Shown piece after piece: positions 1 through 8,570 of a stretch of DNA of 45,903 nucleotides. The number at the start of each line of letters is the position of its first letter. Position 1 is the stretch's first letter. A program made the translations under genes and the position numbers. Source of the stretch: a virus. The stretch covers positions 1 through 45,903 of the IMG/VR virus record IMGVR_UViG_3300025101_000044; one strand, given 5' to 3'. Below the pieces are notes generated by a model. The model was not told where the DNA came from, did no database searches, and saw only the letters and a list, made by a program, of their open reading frames with translations.

Positions 1-48
1 AACAAACTAAAAAGAAATGTTAGAAGATTAAAGAAAATATTTGGGTGA
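1..48 (+). CDS. C-terminal end of an upstream gene (partial)
   Basis: The first reading frame is open from base 1 to a TGA at 46-48 and encodes 15 very basic residues ending KKIFG. Its last bases (GGGTGAT) also form the ribosome binding site of the adaptor gene that starts at 54, as in the other tightly packed genes here. Gene order in tailed viruses suggests a capsid or portal-region protein, but nothing in 15 residues identifies it. Confidence 0.6.
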   Translation, partial: NKLKRNVRRLKKIFG

Positions 49-53
49 TAACG

Positions 54-1358
54 ATGGGAACAACCATATCGCCAAGCGACTTTACCGAAATAAATCCCGA
101 CTATTCACAAGGCAGGGGATTTTATACTAATGCAACAGAAGTCGCTAATCTATTACAAATACCTGCTTTTTCAAATAGCACTTATCCAACAGTTGCTCAA
201 GTTGGAAATATAATAAAAAGAGTTGAAGGAATTATTGATGATAAAGTCAAGCGTTCCTTTAGACCAATTATTACTAAAGACGAATACCATAACTTTGAGT
301 TTTCAAGAAGGCCACATAAAACATACTTTGGTGGCCATGTTGGATTTGTTCAACTAAAACAAATGAAAGTTAGAAAAATAGTTTCCTTATTAGTTTGGCA
401 AGGCGGTTCATATGAAGAGTTAGCATCAGCACAAGCAAAAATACATCTTCTTGATAATTTTAGAGATTTAAATTCAATCATATTACAACTGCCTAATAGC
501 GGTGTATCTTTTGAGTTGTTATCGGAGAATGACATAACTGATTTAGCAAATAGTGAATTTTGTAATACATTTGGATTAAAAACCACTAATGATGAGATTA
601 CTGCACTAATCAATGAATCCTTCCCTTCTGCTACATCTTCTTTTACAGGAGCAACTGCACCAAAGGCTCTAACCTCTTCTAATCTATCCATTTCCGACTT
701 TTTCTATGCCTCAAAAGATAAGAATAATAGCAAGCAACTTCTCATTTCCTCCCTACTTTCCGGTGATGATGGGGCAGATTGTGTATTAAAAGCAACCATA
801 AAACAATCATGCACTACTGCTAACTCATCAACTGCTCTTACTGTTGCGGATTCATCTAAATTAGGTGTTGGTATGACTGTTAGCGGAACAGGCATTACAG
901 GAACAATTACTATTGCTTCAATTACAGATGGAACAAATGTTGTATTAAGTGCGCCAGCGTCAGCAAGTGGAACAAATGTTCTTACATTTACTGCAACAGA
1001 TACAATACCAACAGTTTGTAATCTTGTTGATTTTACAGACAAAGAAGATTTGAATAGGCTTGGTTCTTTTTGGACAATCGGTGAAGAAGGGCGGATATTC
1101 TTTTTCAATGATTATCCATTCCATGCTAATAATTCTGTAATAGTTTCTTATGTTGCAGGTGATGGTAGAGTTCCTTCTGCAATACATGAAGCCGCTACAA
1201 AATTAGTTTCGGCTGAAATAATAAGACATGACGACCAAAGCGTATTAATTGCAGAAACAGGAGCAAATATTTCTACAAAGGAAAAGTATGATATTCTCCG
1301 TAAAGAGGCTATGGACACTCTAAAAGGTAAAGGCGACCTTGTATATTTTCTTGATTAG
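54..1358 (+). CDS. Head-tail connector (adaptor) protein with an inserted beta domain
   Basis: A 434-residue protein starting at the ATG at 54, preceded by GGGTGAT; an in-frame GTG at 45 lies too close to that site. Residues about 25-70 (T-EV--LL-IP, then PT-AQV--II-RVE--ID) resemble the N-terminal helices of HK97 gp6-type head-tail adaptors, and the C-terminal helical part (H-AATKLVSAEII onward) fits the same fold. Residues about 250-320 are Thr/Ser/Gly-rich and carry a pattern of the type VGMTVSGTGI followed by ASITDGTNV, seen in beta-sandwich insertions of phage virion proteins. It is the first complete gene of the tail module. The adaptor role is inferred from weak similarity and position; the insertion would decorate the neck. 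Confidence 0.6.
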   Translation: MGTTISPSDFTEINPDYSQGRGFYTNATEVANLLQIPAFSNSTYPTVAQVGNIIKRVEGIIDDKVKRSFRPIITKDEYHNFEFSRRPHKTYFGGHVGFVQLKQMKVRKIVSLLVWQGGSYEELASAQAKIHLLDNFRDLNSIILQLPNSGVSFELLSENDITDLANSEFCNTFGLKTTNDEITALINESFPSATSSFTGATAPKALTSSNLSISDFFYASKDKNNSKQLLISSLLSGDDGADCVLKATIKQSCTTANSSTALTVADSSKLGVGMTVSGTGITGTITIASITDGTNVVLSAPASASGTNVLTFTATDTIPTVCNLVDFTDKEDLNRLGSFWTIGEEGRIFFFNDYPFHANNSVIVSYVAGDGRVPSAIHEAATKLVSAEIIRHDDQSVLIAETGANISTKEKYDILRKEAMDTLKGKGDLVYFLD

Positions 1359-1366
1359 GTGATTCT

Positions 1367-1582
1367 ATGGCTTTTGAAATAGATATTAAAAAGTTAGAAG
1401 AACTTTATGAAATAGAAAAAGAAAGACAACTTGCTATGAAAGAATTATCGGAACAATTAGGATATGATATTTCATTTAGTGATGAAGAAACAATACAGAA
1501 CGCATTACAATCATATAATATGTATCTTAGCAAATCAGTAGAAACGGAGGTATTGGCATTGATGAAGTCTCTCTTCTCTTAG
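1367..1582 (+). CDS. Small helical protein between neck genes
   Basis: 71 residues, acidic and predicted helical (EIDIKKLEELYEIEKERQ at the N-terminus). The start at 1367 follows AGGTGATTCT, a good binding site, and it begins 8 bases after the adaptor stop. Its 3' end holds GGAGG at 1546-1550, the apparent ribosome binding site of the next gene, whose frame overlaps. No family recognised; position suggests a neck or tail-completion accessory protein. Confidence 0.6.
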   Translation: MAFEIDIKKLEELYEIEKERQLAMKELSEQLGYDISFSDEETIQNALQSYNMYLSKSVETEVLALMKSLFS

Positions 1583-2073
1583 ATTTGTTATCAACTCAAT
1601 GGTCGTCTAATGCTACTGCATTAGTTAGTTCGGGAGATATTGATGTTTCCCATGCAATTACTCCCGATTTTATTGATATTAGAACAACAACGGCTAATAA
1701 GGGAGTAAGAGTTGATTTAAGCAGAACACCTGCAACAATAGTTGTTTTTGAAGATTCTCAAGATGTTGAATACCCAACGGTTCATTATGATATTAAAAAC
1801 GAAACATATTCATTTACAATTCATATTAGAGTTCTACATGATGAGCGTTCCGGTTTAGATGCCTCTTATGGCAAAGATAGGCTAAGGGCTATATACTTGA
1901 TACTTAGTAGGGTTGTTGAAAGCAACAGGCGTGGATATACTGCAAGCGATGGTTCAAGGTTTAATCAATTATTTTTAGGTTCAAGAAATGAAAGTAATGA
2001 CAGGGCGAAGAGGTTATTTGGATATAAGATTACATTACAAGCAAAAAAATTCGCAATTAGTGTTCCCTCGTAA
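1558..2073 (+). CDS. Tail completion/terminator-like protein
   Basis: The frame encodes about 171 residues. The only strong ribosome binding site is GGAGG at 1546-1550. Seven bases after it comes ATT (1558), giving IDEVSLLLDLLSTQW, a plausible amphipathic N-terminal helix. No ATG or GTG lies in frame nearby; the first TTG, at 1585, has no binding site. I prefer the rare ATT start, with TTG 1585 as the alternative. The protein has a helical start, then beta strands (VEYPTVHYDIKNETYSFTIHI) and a helix-strand end, the layout of small tail-terminator proteins between adaptor and tail tube genes. The function is inferred from position. Confidence 0.6.
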   Translation: MDEVSLLLDLLSTQWSSNATALVSSGDIDVSHAITPDFIDIRTTTANKGVRVDLSRTPATIVVFEDSQDVEYPTVHYDIKNETYSFTIHIRVLHDERSGLDASYGKDRLRAIYLILSRVVESNRRGYTASDGSRFNQLFLGSRNESNDRAKRLFGYKITLQAKKFAISVPS

Positions 2074-2099
2074 GTAAGTAAGGAAAGGGGAGAGATAAG

Positions 2100-4085
2100 A
2101 TGGTAAATAAAGACATATTTTTAGGAAGTGGAGCAAGTTTAAACCTTGTTCCGGAATTAGATTTTAGAATTAAAAGTGCGGCTAATCCACAAGCAGGACA
2201 TACTTCTGTTGATTTACATTCGGATATGGCGCATTTTAGTTTATTAACTAACTTATATGAAGGTTCAATGTTAGAATTTTATTCAACCGCAGGAACGACT
2301 AATGTTGCTGAAATAACAACTCTTACTCTCTCAAGTGATACTAAAACAGATTATAATGGAGACTACTTAATATTTACAGTTTTAGCAAATAATGGTAATG
2401 CTTCAACTCATGCTATTTGGTTTGATGTAGGAGGTAGCGATACCGAACCAACACCTTCTGCAAATGCCGGAGGTAGCACAGAAATTCCTATTAGTGATGC
2501 AGGAATAACAACAAAAGAAGAAATTGCGGCTTTGGTCGCTAATGCTATTAATGCAGTTTCTAATGTTAGTGCAGTTAGAAATGGTGCAGTAATAACAATA
2601 ACTAATACTAATGGTGGTAATAATTCAGCCGCAACAACTACAACAGATAATGCAAATTTAACTGTTGTTAGAACACAAGCAGGGGCGCAAATCACTACGG
2701 CCGGTGCTTTGGTTTCAACTCATAGAGTAACTTCTAATACTGCTACACAAATTAAATTTACTCCTGCTTTAAGTGAAGGAACGGCTAATCATTACTTTGT
2801 TCTAAAAGCATACGGTTCTCCATTACCTGCTCCTAAGAACGGCACAGATAAGAGACTACTTGCTGACAATTGGTTGGGTCTATTAGAAACAGGAACTTTC
2901 CCTAATGTTGAGGTTGAAATGAAACAAATGAATCTATCTTTAGGTGGCTCAAGAAATTGGACTTATCAATACAAAGGAACTGAAAACGCAACAGGTGGAA
3001 GTTTGGCTTTTGTTCTTACCCACCCGACTTGGTTTTATTATTTCTTAGGTGCTTGTTCTAACTTTCAAAAGGGAGATGGTTCTACTTTTTCAGGAAGTTC
3101 TGCGGCCTTATCCGATTTATTAACCACAAGTGCATCAGGTAGTAATAATAAATTCTTAATTGATGCTTCGGGTCATTTTGCTCAAGGGCCAATTATTTAC
3201 AGAACAGTCGCAGATAAAATTGTTCCTCCATTAATGGAAGGAGACGCAACAGGAAATATGGATATAGTGCCTGTTCCTACGGCTTCCGGAAGTAATGGTG
3301 TAAATTTGTTTAGATATACCTTTAGCGAAGTTGAAGGAGATATTCTTCCTTCATTCGCTTTGGAACAAAGCATTAGTAAGTTAGATGGTGCAGTTTCTAA
3401 TCATTATAAAACCGGAACAGATGCTCTTGAAGATAATAACTTTGTTAGAATCGCAAGAGGAAATATGGTGAACGATATTAGTTTAACCGCTAATGAAAAT
3501 GAAGAAGTTAAAATGACCATGAATCTAAACACAAGAAATGTTCATCTGCCAAATACTGATGCAGTATATGAAGCAAGAAACGGCCAAGCCACTAATACAT
3601 CTTTAATAAATTATAATACGGAACAAGAATCCTTTAACGAACCTTACTTTTATTCCGGTGGAAGTTTCTCAATCTTTGGCGAAAACTTCTTGAAGATAAC
3701 AAGTTTTACTTTGAATATGAATAACTCATTAGAAGATAAGAGATTCTTAGGTTCTCAAAGTAAATCCATAAAAGATGCTATACCTGCTCAAAGAACCTAT
3801 GAAATTAGTTTTACTGCTATGATTACTGACAACAGACTTTTTAGAGAATTATTAGACAATACAGATTCAGCAGAACAAGCGGCAGGAACAAATAATATTG
3901 TTTTGACCTTTGCTAAACAAGGAAACCCCGATGAAAACTTTACAATTACTTTAACAGATTATCTCTTAAGTTCTGCTAATGTTACTATTCCCGATAATAA
4001 GGGTGCGGTAACAATTGAAGCAACAGTTATGCCGAGAAAATGTTCAAGCATTGTTGCTAATACTAATTGGATTTTACAAGGGTGA
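2100..4085 (+). CDS. Major tail tube protein with inserted domain
   Basis: 661 residues starting at ATG 2100, preceded by GGGGAGAGATAAG. It lies directly before the tail chaperone and tape measure genes, where tailed viruses encode the tail tube subunit. It is longer than typical tube proteins. A Thr/Asn/Gly-rich block at about residues 70-215 looks like an inserted surface domain. The remainder is beta-rich, with helical segments such as TGTDALEDNNFVRIARGN. The C-terminus (VTIPDNKGAVTIEATVMPRK) looks like a closing beta strand. Identity is by position and composition. A sheath protein is less likely because no contractile-tail genes are seen. Confidence 0.55.
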   Translation: MVNKDIFLGSGASLNLVPELDFRIKSAANPQAGHTSVDLHSDMAHFSLLTNLYEGSMLEFYSTAGTTNVAEITTLTLSSDTKTDYNGDYLIFTVLANNGNASTHAIWFDVGGSDTEPTPSANAGGSTEIPISDAGITTKEEIAALVANAINAVSNVSAVRNGAVITITNTNGGNNSAATTTTDNANLTVVRTQAGAQITTAGALVSTHRVTSNTATQIKFTPALSEGTANHYFVLKAYGSPLPAPKNGTDKRLLADNWLGLLETGTFPNVEVEMKQMNLSLGGSRNWTYQYKGTENATGGSLAFVLTHPTWFYYFLGACSNFQKGDGSTFSGSSAALSDLLTTSASGSNNKFLIDASGHFAQGPIIYRTVADKIVPPLMEGDATGNMDIVPVPTASGSNGVNLFRYTFSEVEGDILPSFALEQSISKLDGAVSNHYKTGTDALEDNNFVRIARGNMVNDISLTANENEEVKMTMNLNTRNVHLPNTDAVYEARNGQATNTSLINYNTEQESFNEPYFYSGGSFSIFGENFLKITSFTLNMNNSLEDKRFLGSQSKSIKDAIPAQRTYEISFTAMITDNRLFRELLDNTDSAEQAAGTNNIVLTFAKQGNPDENFTITLTDYLLSSANVTIPDNKGAVTIEATVMPRKCSSIVANTNWILQG

Positions 4086-4090
4086 TTTAC

Positions 4091-4201
4091 ATGGGTAAAG
4101 GCCATACTCTAAGAGAGAAACTAAGAATGTTTCAAGAAAAAAAGGTTGAAGAACCTAAACCTAAACCTAAAAGAAAAAGAAAATCTAAATTAGAAAAGTA
4201 A
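4091..4201 (+). CDS. Tiny lysine/arginine-rich protein
   Basis: 36 residues beginning MGKGHTLREKLRMFQEKK and ending with a run of alternating Lys-Pro and Lys-Arg. The start is 5 bases after the tail tube stop, and the site GGTGATTTAC precedes the ATG. The strongly basic C-terminus could bind nucleic acid or an acidic virion surface. No family is recognised. Real-gene status rests on the ribosome binding site and snug spacing. Confidence 0.5.
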   Translation: MGKGHTLREKLRMFQEKKVEEPKPKPKRKRKSKLEK

Positions 4202-4250
4202 TATTCCACCAACACCGTTTGTTTGTTTGTTGGTTTTGAAGGTGGATAAC

Positions 4251-4613
4251 ATGGATAAAAAAATAGTAAGTGATAAGTCGGTGCTTTTTGCACTACAAGA
4301 GCCTAAGATGCACTATATTAAAGTTGCAGAAGATAAAGAAGAATACCTCAAGATTTGGGTCAAAGAACCAACTTGGCTTGAGGTTGATAAAGCGATGAAT
4401 AGCATGATGAAAATTGATGCTAAGAATCAAGACATGAATATTGATTTGAATGCCATGTTTAAATTTATGGTTGAAAATTTTGTGGTTAAAACAGAACCGC
4501 ATCTTTCAGCAATTGACATTCTAAGATTAACTCCTTATGTGGGTAATCAACTAAAGGAAATATTACCTAATCCTTTTACAACGCTTGAAGGTGATGAAGA
4601 AAAAAACGAATAA
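4251..4613 (+). CDS. Tail assembly chaperone, short form (G-like)
   Basis: 120 residues from ATG 4251, preceded by AAGGTGGATAAC. Acidic and mostly helical, it lies just upstream of the tape measure gene, as the lambda G gene does. It ends in a Glu/Lys/Asn tail encoded over the slippery heptamer A AAA AAC at 4601-4607, in the correct phase for -1 slippage. Slippage would join it to the next frame and give a fusion of about 196 residues (4251-4840), equivalent to lambda gpGT. Such proteins coat the tape measure during tail assembly and are absent from the finished virion. The role is inferred from order plus frameshift site. Confidence 0.75.
   Translation: MDKKIVSDKSVLFALQEPKMHYIKVAEDKEEYLKIWVKEPTWLEVDKAMNSMMKIDAKNQDMNIDLNAMFKFMVENFVVKTEPHLSAIDILRLTPYVGNQLKEILPNPFTTLEGDEEKNE
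4587..4607 (+). promoter_or_regulatory. Programmed -1 ribosomal frameshift site
   Basis: The heptamer A AAA AAC (4601-4607) has zero-frame codons AAA AAC, the classic X XXY YYZ arrangement. After a -1 slip, reading continues CGA ATA ATG into the frame of the 4613-4840 gene with no intervening stop. A Shine-Dalgarno-like GAAGGTGAT at 4587-4595 sits 5 bases upstream, comparable to the stimulatory element of E. coli dnaX. A GGGG...CCCC pairing about 25-45 bases downstream could add a weak stem. Confidence 0.75.
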
Positions 4614-4840
4614 TGAGAGAAGTTATTAGGGGAAAAAGACATGACCCCAAACGACTTTCTCTCGTTATTGTTTATACTCTCGCTAAAGCCTTAGCGATTA
4701 GCCCATTAGAGATTTATAGGATGCCAGCGAGTTTAGTAAGCGATTTGCTTATAATCCACAGCGAGATAGAAACAATCAAGGCGGAAGAAATAGAGAAGAT
4801 TAGTTCCGACTCGCAATCAAAATTACAAAGTCTTAGGTGA
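4613..4840 (+). CDS. Tail assembly chaperone, frameshift extension (T-like)
   Basis: 75 residues if started at ATG 4613, which overlaps the preceding stop as TAATG. It has no well-spaced ribosome binding site of its own, which suggests it is mainly made as the C-terminal part of the -1 frameshift product. It begins basic (MREVIRGKRHDPKRLS), followed by helices and a Glu/Lys-rich end. In lambda-like systems this part binds the tape measure protein. Independent initiation by coupling remains possible. Confidence 0.7.
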   Translation: MREVIRGKRHDPKRLSLVIVYTLAKALAISPLEIYRMPASLVSDLLIIHSEIETIKAEEIEKISSDSQSKLQSLR

Positions 4841-4845
4841 ATTTT

Positions 4846-6768
4846 ATGACTGAACAAGTGCCGCTTCCTCAAATTACAAAAAAGGTTGCTACGCTTAAAA
4901 AAGAAGTTAAGTCCTTTGAAAGCCAAATATTGGCTTTAATGAAAACTCAAAACAATTACTTAAGGTCTTTAGACAAGGTAATTAAAAAAGAAAAAGAAGA
5001 AATTAATTTAAAAAAATTAAATAAAAAAGAATTAAGAGAACAAGTAGAATTAGTTAAAGGGTTTTCAACAAGGACTAAAATACAAACAGCCGTTCAAAAA
5101 ATGAATAATAATGAATTTAATTTAGGAATTAAGACTCTTTTAGATTATAGAAAGGCTGGTGGAACGACTTTTGAGTATTTAGCGACATTTATGACTTCTA
5201 CTAAAGAAGAAGTCCAAATATTAGGTTTTCATGCAAGTGCGGCAAGAAGAGTTCTTTATGGGTTTTTTCCGCCCGGAATGTTTAGAATCGTTAATAAATT
5301 AGCAACGGGATTAAATACATTAGGTGGCGGTTATAGGTCAATAAAGAAAATGATTCAAGAAGCGGGAGATGCGACAAAAACCAGTAATAATATCTTTACA
5401 TCTTCTTTTAAACTTCTTAGCAAACTTAATGTCGGAAAAGCAACTAAAAAAGCCTTTACTATTTTTGGTTCAGATAAAGAATTAAAAGATGCTCAAGATA
5501 AACTTTTTAATTTAACTAAAGCAAATAAAGCGGCTCAAAAAGAACTTAGAGATATGGAAAAATCTGCTAAAAATAACTTTGAACTTCTCAATTCTCCTGC
5601 TTATAAAAAAGAAAGAAGAGAAAAGAAAAAGAAAGCAGGGGAAGCAAGGTCAGCGATGACGAAACAAAAAAAGGTTGTAGAAGGAATACAAGAAGATGGA
5701 ATGGGTAGTGGTCTTAAAGGCTTTTTTTCAAGATTTGGAAAATCTATGAATCCCTTTGGGAAGGATAAAGGCGGTGGAATACTTAACAGAAGAAACATAA
5801 AAAAACTTTGGAATAGTAAAGCGATGAAAAAAGTTGGTAGAGGATTAAATATGTTTTTTTCAAAGAAAGGTATTTTTGGTCTTAAGAATTGGTTTAGAGT
5901 AGGAATAATGGTATTAAAGTCTCCATTCAAATTGGTAGGAAAAGCCTTCGGTTTAATTAAAATGGTATTTAGACCAATGATGACATTTTTAGTAATGACA
6001 ATAGTTTATATTTCTATAATTTCTCTAATAGTGGTTTTTATGTCAAAAACAATAGGGGAAGCGTGGAAATTTACTAAATCAGTTGTTGCTCCATTTATAG
6101 CAATAATGGTAAATGCATTAGCAAGTATTTGGGATGGAATTAAAGAAGTATTTTCAGGAATAGTAAATGGTGATTTGTGGCAAATAATAAATGGAGTGTT
6201 AGATATTGCTATCGGTGTTGTTCAGTTTGTTATAGGTTTGGCCTTGACTGTCGTTATAGGATTAGGAACATTAGTTTTAAAAATGGCTCATGTTGGTGCA
6301 AAAAAATTATTCAAATTTGTTAAGGGCATATTTACAGGTGCAGTAGATATTAAAAAGAATGCTGGTAAAATTCTAATGCTTGTTGCCGTAGTAGTTGCTT
6401 TAATCTTTGGTTGGCCTGTTGCTTTAGGTCTATTAATAATAGGTTTAGTTCCATTAATAGTAAAGAAACTATATAATAAATTTAAAGATTTATTTGATTT
6501 CTTTAGCACAGGAGGAACTGCAACAGGCGGTATGTCAGTTGTTGGAGAAAGAGGGCCGGAATTAGTTAAATTACCAATTGGCTCAAGAATTAAAAATAAC
6601 CATGTAAGTAAAAGAACCGCTTCATCAAATAGAGGCGGAAACACAATCAATATTACAATTAATGCAAAAGATACTTCCGATGCTGAAATGCGAAGAATAG
6701 CAGAAAAAGTCGGAAGATTAGTCAATAATAGTATTAATAGAAATACAGGAATGTCGGGGATAAGGTGA
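4846..6768 (+). CDS. Tail tape measure protein
   Basis: 640 residues from ATG 4846, preceded by AGGTGAATTTT. The N-terminal third is Lys/Glu-rich coiled coil. The middle is basic and helical. Several hydrophobic stretches follow between about residues 365 and 545 (for example MMTFLVMTIVYISIISLIVV and ILMLVAVVVALIFGWPVAL), typical of tape measures that enter the host membrane. Near the C-terminus the motif GERGPELVKLPIGSRI matches the widely shared tape-measure signature. Length in this family sets tail length; 640 residues would imply a fairly short tail. It follows the frameshifted chaperone pair, its expected partner. Confidence 0.9.
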   Translation: MTEQVPLPQITKKVATLKKEVKSFESQILALMKTQNNYLRSLDKVIKKEKEEINLKKLNKKELREQVELVKGFSTRTKIQTAVQKMNNNEFNLGIKTLLDYRKAGGTTFEYLATFMTSTKEEVQILGFHASAARRVLYGFFPPGMFRIVNKLATGLNTLGGGYRSIKKMIQEAGDATKTSNNIFTSSFKLLSKLNVGKATKKAFTIFGSDKELKDAQDKLFNLTKANKAAQKELRDMEKSAKNNFELLNSPAYKKERREKKKKAGEARSAMTKQKKVVEGIQEDGMGSGLKGFFSRFGKSMNPFGKDKGGGILNRRNIKKLWNSKAMKKVGRGLNMFFSKKGIFGLKNWFRVGIMVLKSPFKLVGKAFGLIKMVFRPMMTFLVMTIVYISIISLIVVFMSKTIGEAWKFTKSVVAPFIAIMVNALASIWDGIKEVFSGIVNGDLWQIINGVLDIAIGVVQFVIGLALTVVIGLGTLVLKMAHVGAKKLFKFVKGIFTGAVDIKKNAGKILMLVAVVVALIFGWPVALGLLIIGLVPLIVKKLYNKFKDLFDFFSTGGTATGGMSVVGERGPELVKLPIGSRIKNNHVSKRTASSNRGGNTINITINAKDTSDAEMRRIAEKVGRLVNNSINRNTGMSGIR

Positions 6769-6772
6769 TAAA

Positions 6773-7417
6773 ATGCCAATAGATGTAATCAATACTGAAC
6801 ATAATGTTTTTCTAAAAATAAATGCTCACAATAGTTCAGTTGGTAGTCAAGTTGATACTATTCCATTAAAATGTATTTCAGTCGGGGTTGATGTTAGCAG
6901 AACAGTTCCGGCTATACCCGTTCCTCTTTCAAGCATAGCAAGGGGTCAATCGGAAACAATTGCGGTTGATTTAGGAATGGCGAGTAAAAGCATTACATTG
7001 AGTGGAGTCATTACAAGCGCAACAATAAGAAGAAGCCATACTAAAAGTTCCGGAACATTTACTCCGATAAATATGACCGCAGAAGAATTGGCTCAATTAA
7101 TTGCATCAGGTGTTGATTCTTCCGGTTTGGCTCATTATCAAAATTTTAATGAATTAGTTTTTCTAATAGAGTCAAACATTGACGAAAACTATGTTGAAAG
7201 AAATGCAGTAGAAAGAATACCATTTACCTTTGCTTCAAGAGGTTCGGCATTAGAAAAAGACAATGAGAGAGTTCCATTACCTGCTGATTTCCCAACAGAC
7301 CAAAACTCAACCGGATTAACAGGCTTTATTGAAAATTTTAATTTTTCATTAGAAGCAGAACAACCAACGCAGATTACTTTTAGTATGAGTTTTAGAGTGG
7401 CTAATATTTTCCCATGA
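6773..7417 (+). CDS. Distal tail / baseplate protein
   Basis: 214 residues from ATG 6773, preceded by AAGGTGATAAA. Beta-rich, with ARGQSETIAVDLGMASKSITLSG in the middle and a C-terminal segment rich in beta strands. It lies between the tape measure and the large tail proteins, where distal tail proteins are encoded. The family is not recognised with certainty; the position is the main argument. Confidence 0.5.
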   Translation: MPIDVINTEHNVFLKINAHNSSVGSQVDTIPLKCISVGVDVSRTVPAIPVPLSSIARGQSETIAVDLGMASKSITLSGVITSATIRRSHTKSSGTFTPINMTAEELAQLIASGVDSSGLAHYQNFNELVFLIESNIDENYVERNAVERIPFTFASRGSALEKDNERVPLPADFPTDQNSTGLTGFIENFNFSLEAEQPTQITFSMSFRVANIFP

Positions 7418-7427
7418 GGCGATTTAA

Positions 7428-8570
7428 ATGTATGATATTTATGTAGGAAAGCAAAGAAGCATAGTGTTTCCGATTATGTGTAATGCTCATATAAATATTA
7501 ATTATGCAGATAATATTGTTGATTTTGCTAATAATAATAATACAACAGATGATGTTCCTTACGGTTTGTGGGGTCATAGCGGGTCTTTTACTTATGAAGC
7601 AATATTTACTCCGTATGATATTAATGGAATGGGTGTAGATGGAGCAAGAGAGCGTAGTGTTGAATCAAATAGTGATTTTATAATGCCTAAAGGTTTTAGT
7701 GGCGGGGGAAGCCCAAGTAATGAATATTTATCAATAGCAAATAGGTATTCTCATAGTATGGCTCTTTTCCATAATACTAATTTAACTATATCTTTACAAA
7801 ACACAACAACTACAAATAATAACCAACCTGCTGAATATAAAATTAAAGTAGATATGAAGATAAATGGTGTTAATCAAACCTTTGAAACGGGAACAGTAAT
7901 TAGCGCAATATCAGATAAAACTTGGTTAAAGGGTAATGTAGAAAATAACTATAATTATCAGGGAATTGATGCTAATGGCAGAATAAAATATGAAGCAGTA
8001 GGATTTACAGATGGGGCTATGACGGCAGGTAATCAACCATTCCCTTTAAATTTAAATGGTTCAAGAACAAATCACAATACTTTTTTTATTGGACAAAAAT
8101 TATTCGTTGATGGCGCAAATGATTTTGAATATATAGAGATTGGAACAGTTACTTTTAGACCGAGTAGCGGAGACATATCTATTACTCCTGCGACTGTTGA
8201 TGTTGATAGTGGAAAACCCGTTTATATTGAGCCATTTAAAGAACCAAAATACATAAAAAACATGCATCATGTTGCCGTTGTATTTAATGAATTTGATAAT
8301 ATAATAAACATTTTTTATAATGGAGGTTTAGTTCATTCATCAATTCATAATACAAGCGGTATTTTTACATTTGATAGAACAGATTGTTTGATTGGTAGAA
8401 ACACTACTAATGGCTCAACTTCGGCATCAACCGCTTCTCAATATATGGGAGAAATTCATGAAATGTCAATAGAAAGAGGAACAAAGAAAAAAATAACTTA
8501 TACTAATTCTTTATTTCCTTTTTATGATAATTCTTTACTATATTTAAGATTTGAAGAGGTGGATGAATAA
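7428..8570 (+). CDS. LamG/concanavalin-like tail lectin
   Basis: 380 residues. The start at ATG 7428 follows GAGGCGATTTAA. The C-terminal half (about residues 270-370) reads as a laminin-G/concanavalin A-type jelly roll: HHVAVVFNEFDNIINIFYNG, then a strand with LIGR and MGEIHEMSI, matching the usual order of hVAvv, lYvnG, iG and G-Idev. Such domains bind glycans in tail-tip and adhesin proteins. It overlaps the next gene by one base (TAATG). Likely part of the tail tip involved in cell-surface contact; the substrate is unknown. Confidence 0.65.
   Translation: MYDIYVGKQRSIVFPIMCNAHININYADNIVDFANNNNTTDDVPYGLWGHSGSFTYEAIFTPYDINGMGVDGARERSVESNSDFIMPKGFSGGGSPSNEYLSIANRYSHSMALFHNTNLTISLQNTTTTNNNQPAEYKIKVDMKINGVNQTFETGTVISAISDKTWLKGNVENNYNYQGIDANGRIKYEAVGFTDGAMTAGNQPFPLNLNGSRTNHNTFFIGQKLFVDGANDFEYIEIGTVTFRPSSGDISITPATVDVDSGKPVYIEPFKEPKYIKNMHHVAVVFNEFDNIINIFYNGGLVHSSIHNTSGIFTFDRTDCLIGRNTTNGSTSASTASQYMGEIHEMSIERGTKKKITYTNSLFPFYDNSLLYLRFEEVDE

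Noticed and set aside
350-1187. Long antisense reading frames inside the adaptor gene
   Set aside because: They lie opposite a well-supported gene with good ribosome binding site and structure, lack binding sites, and have unlikely composition.
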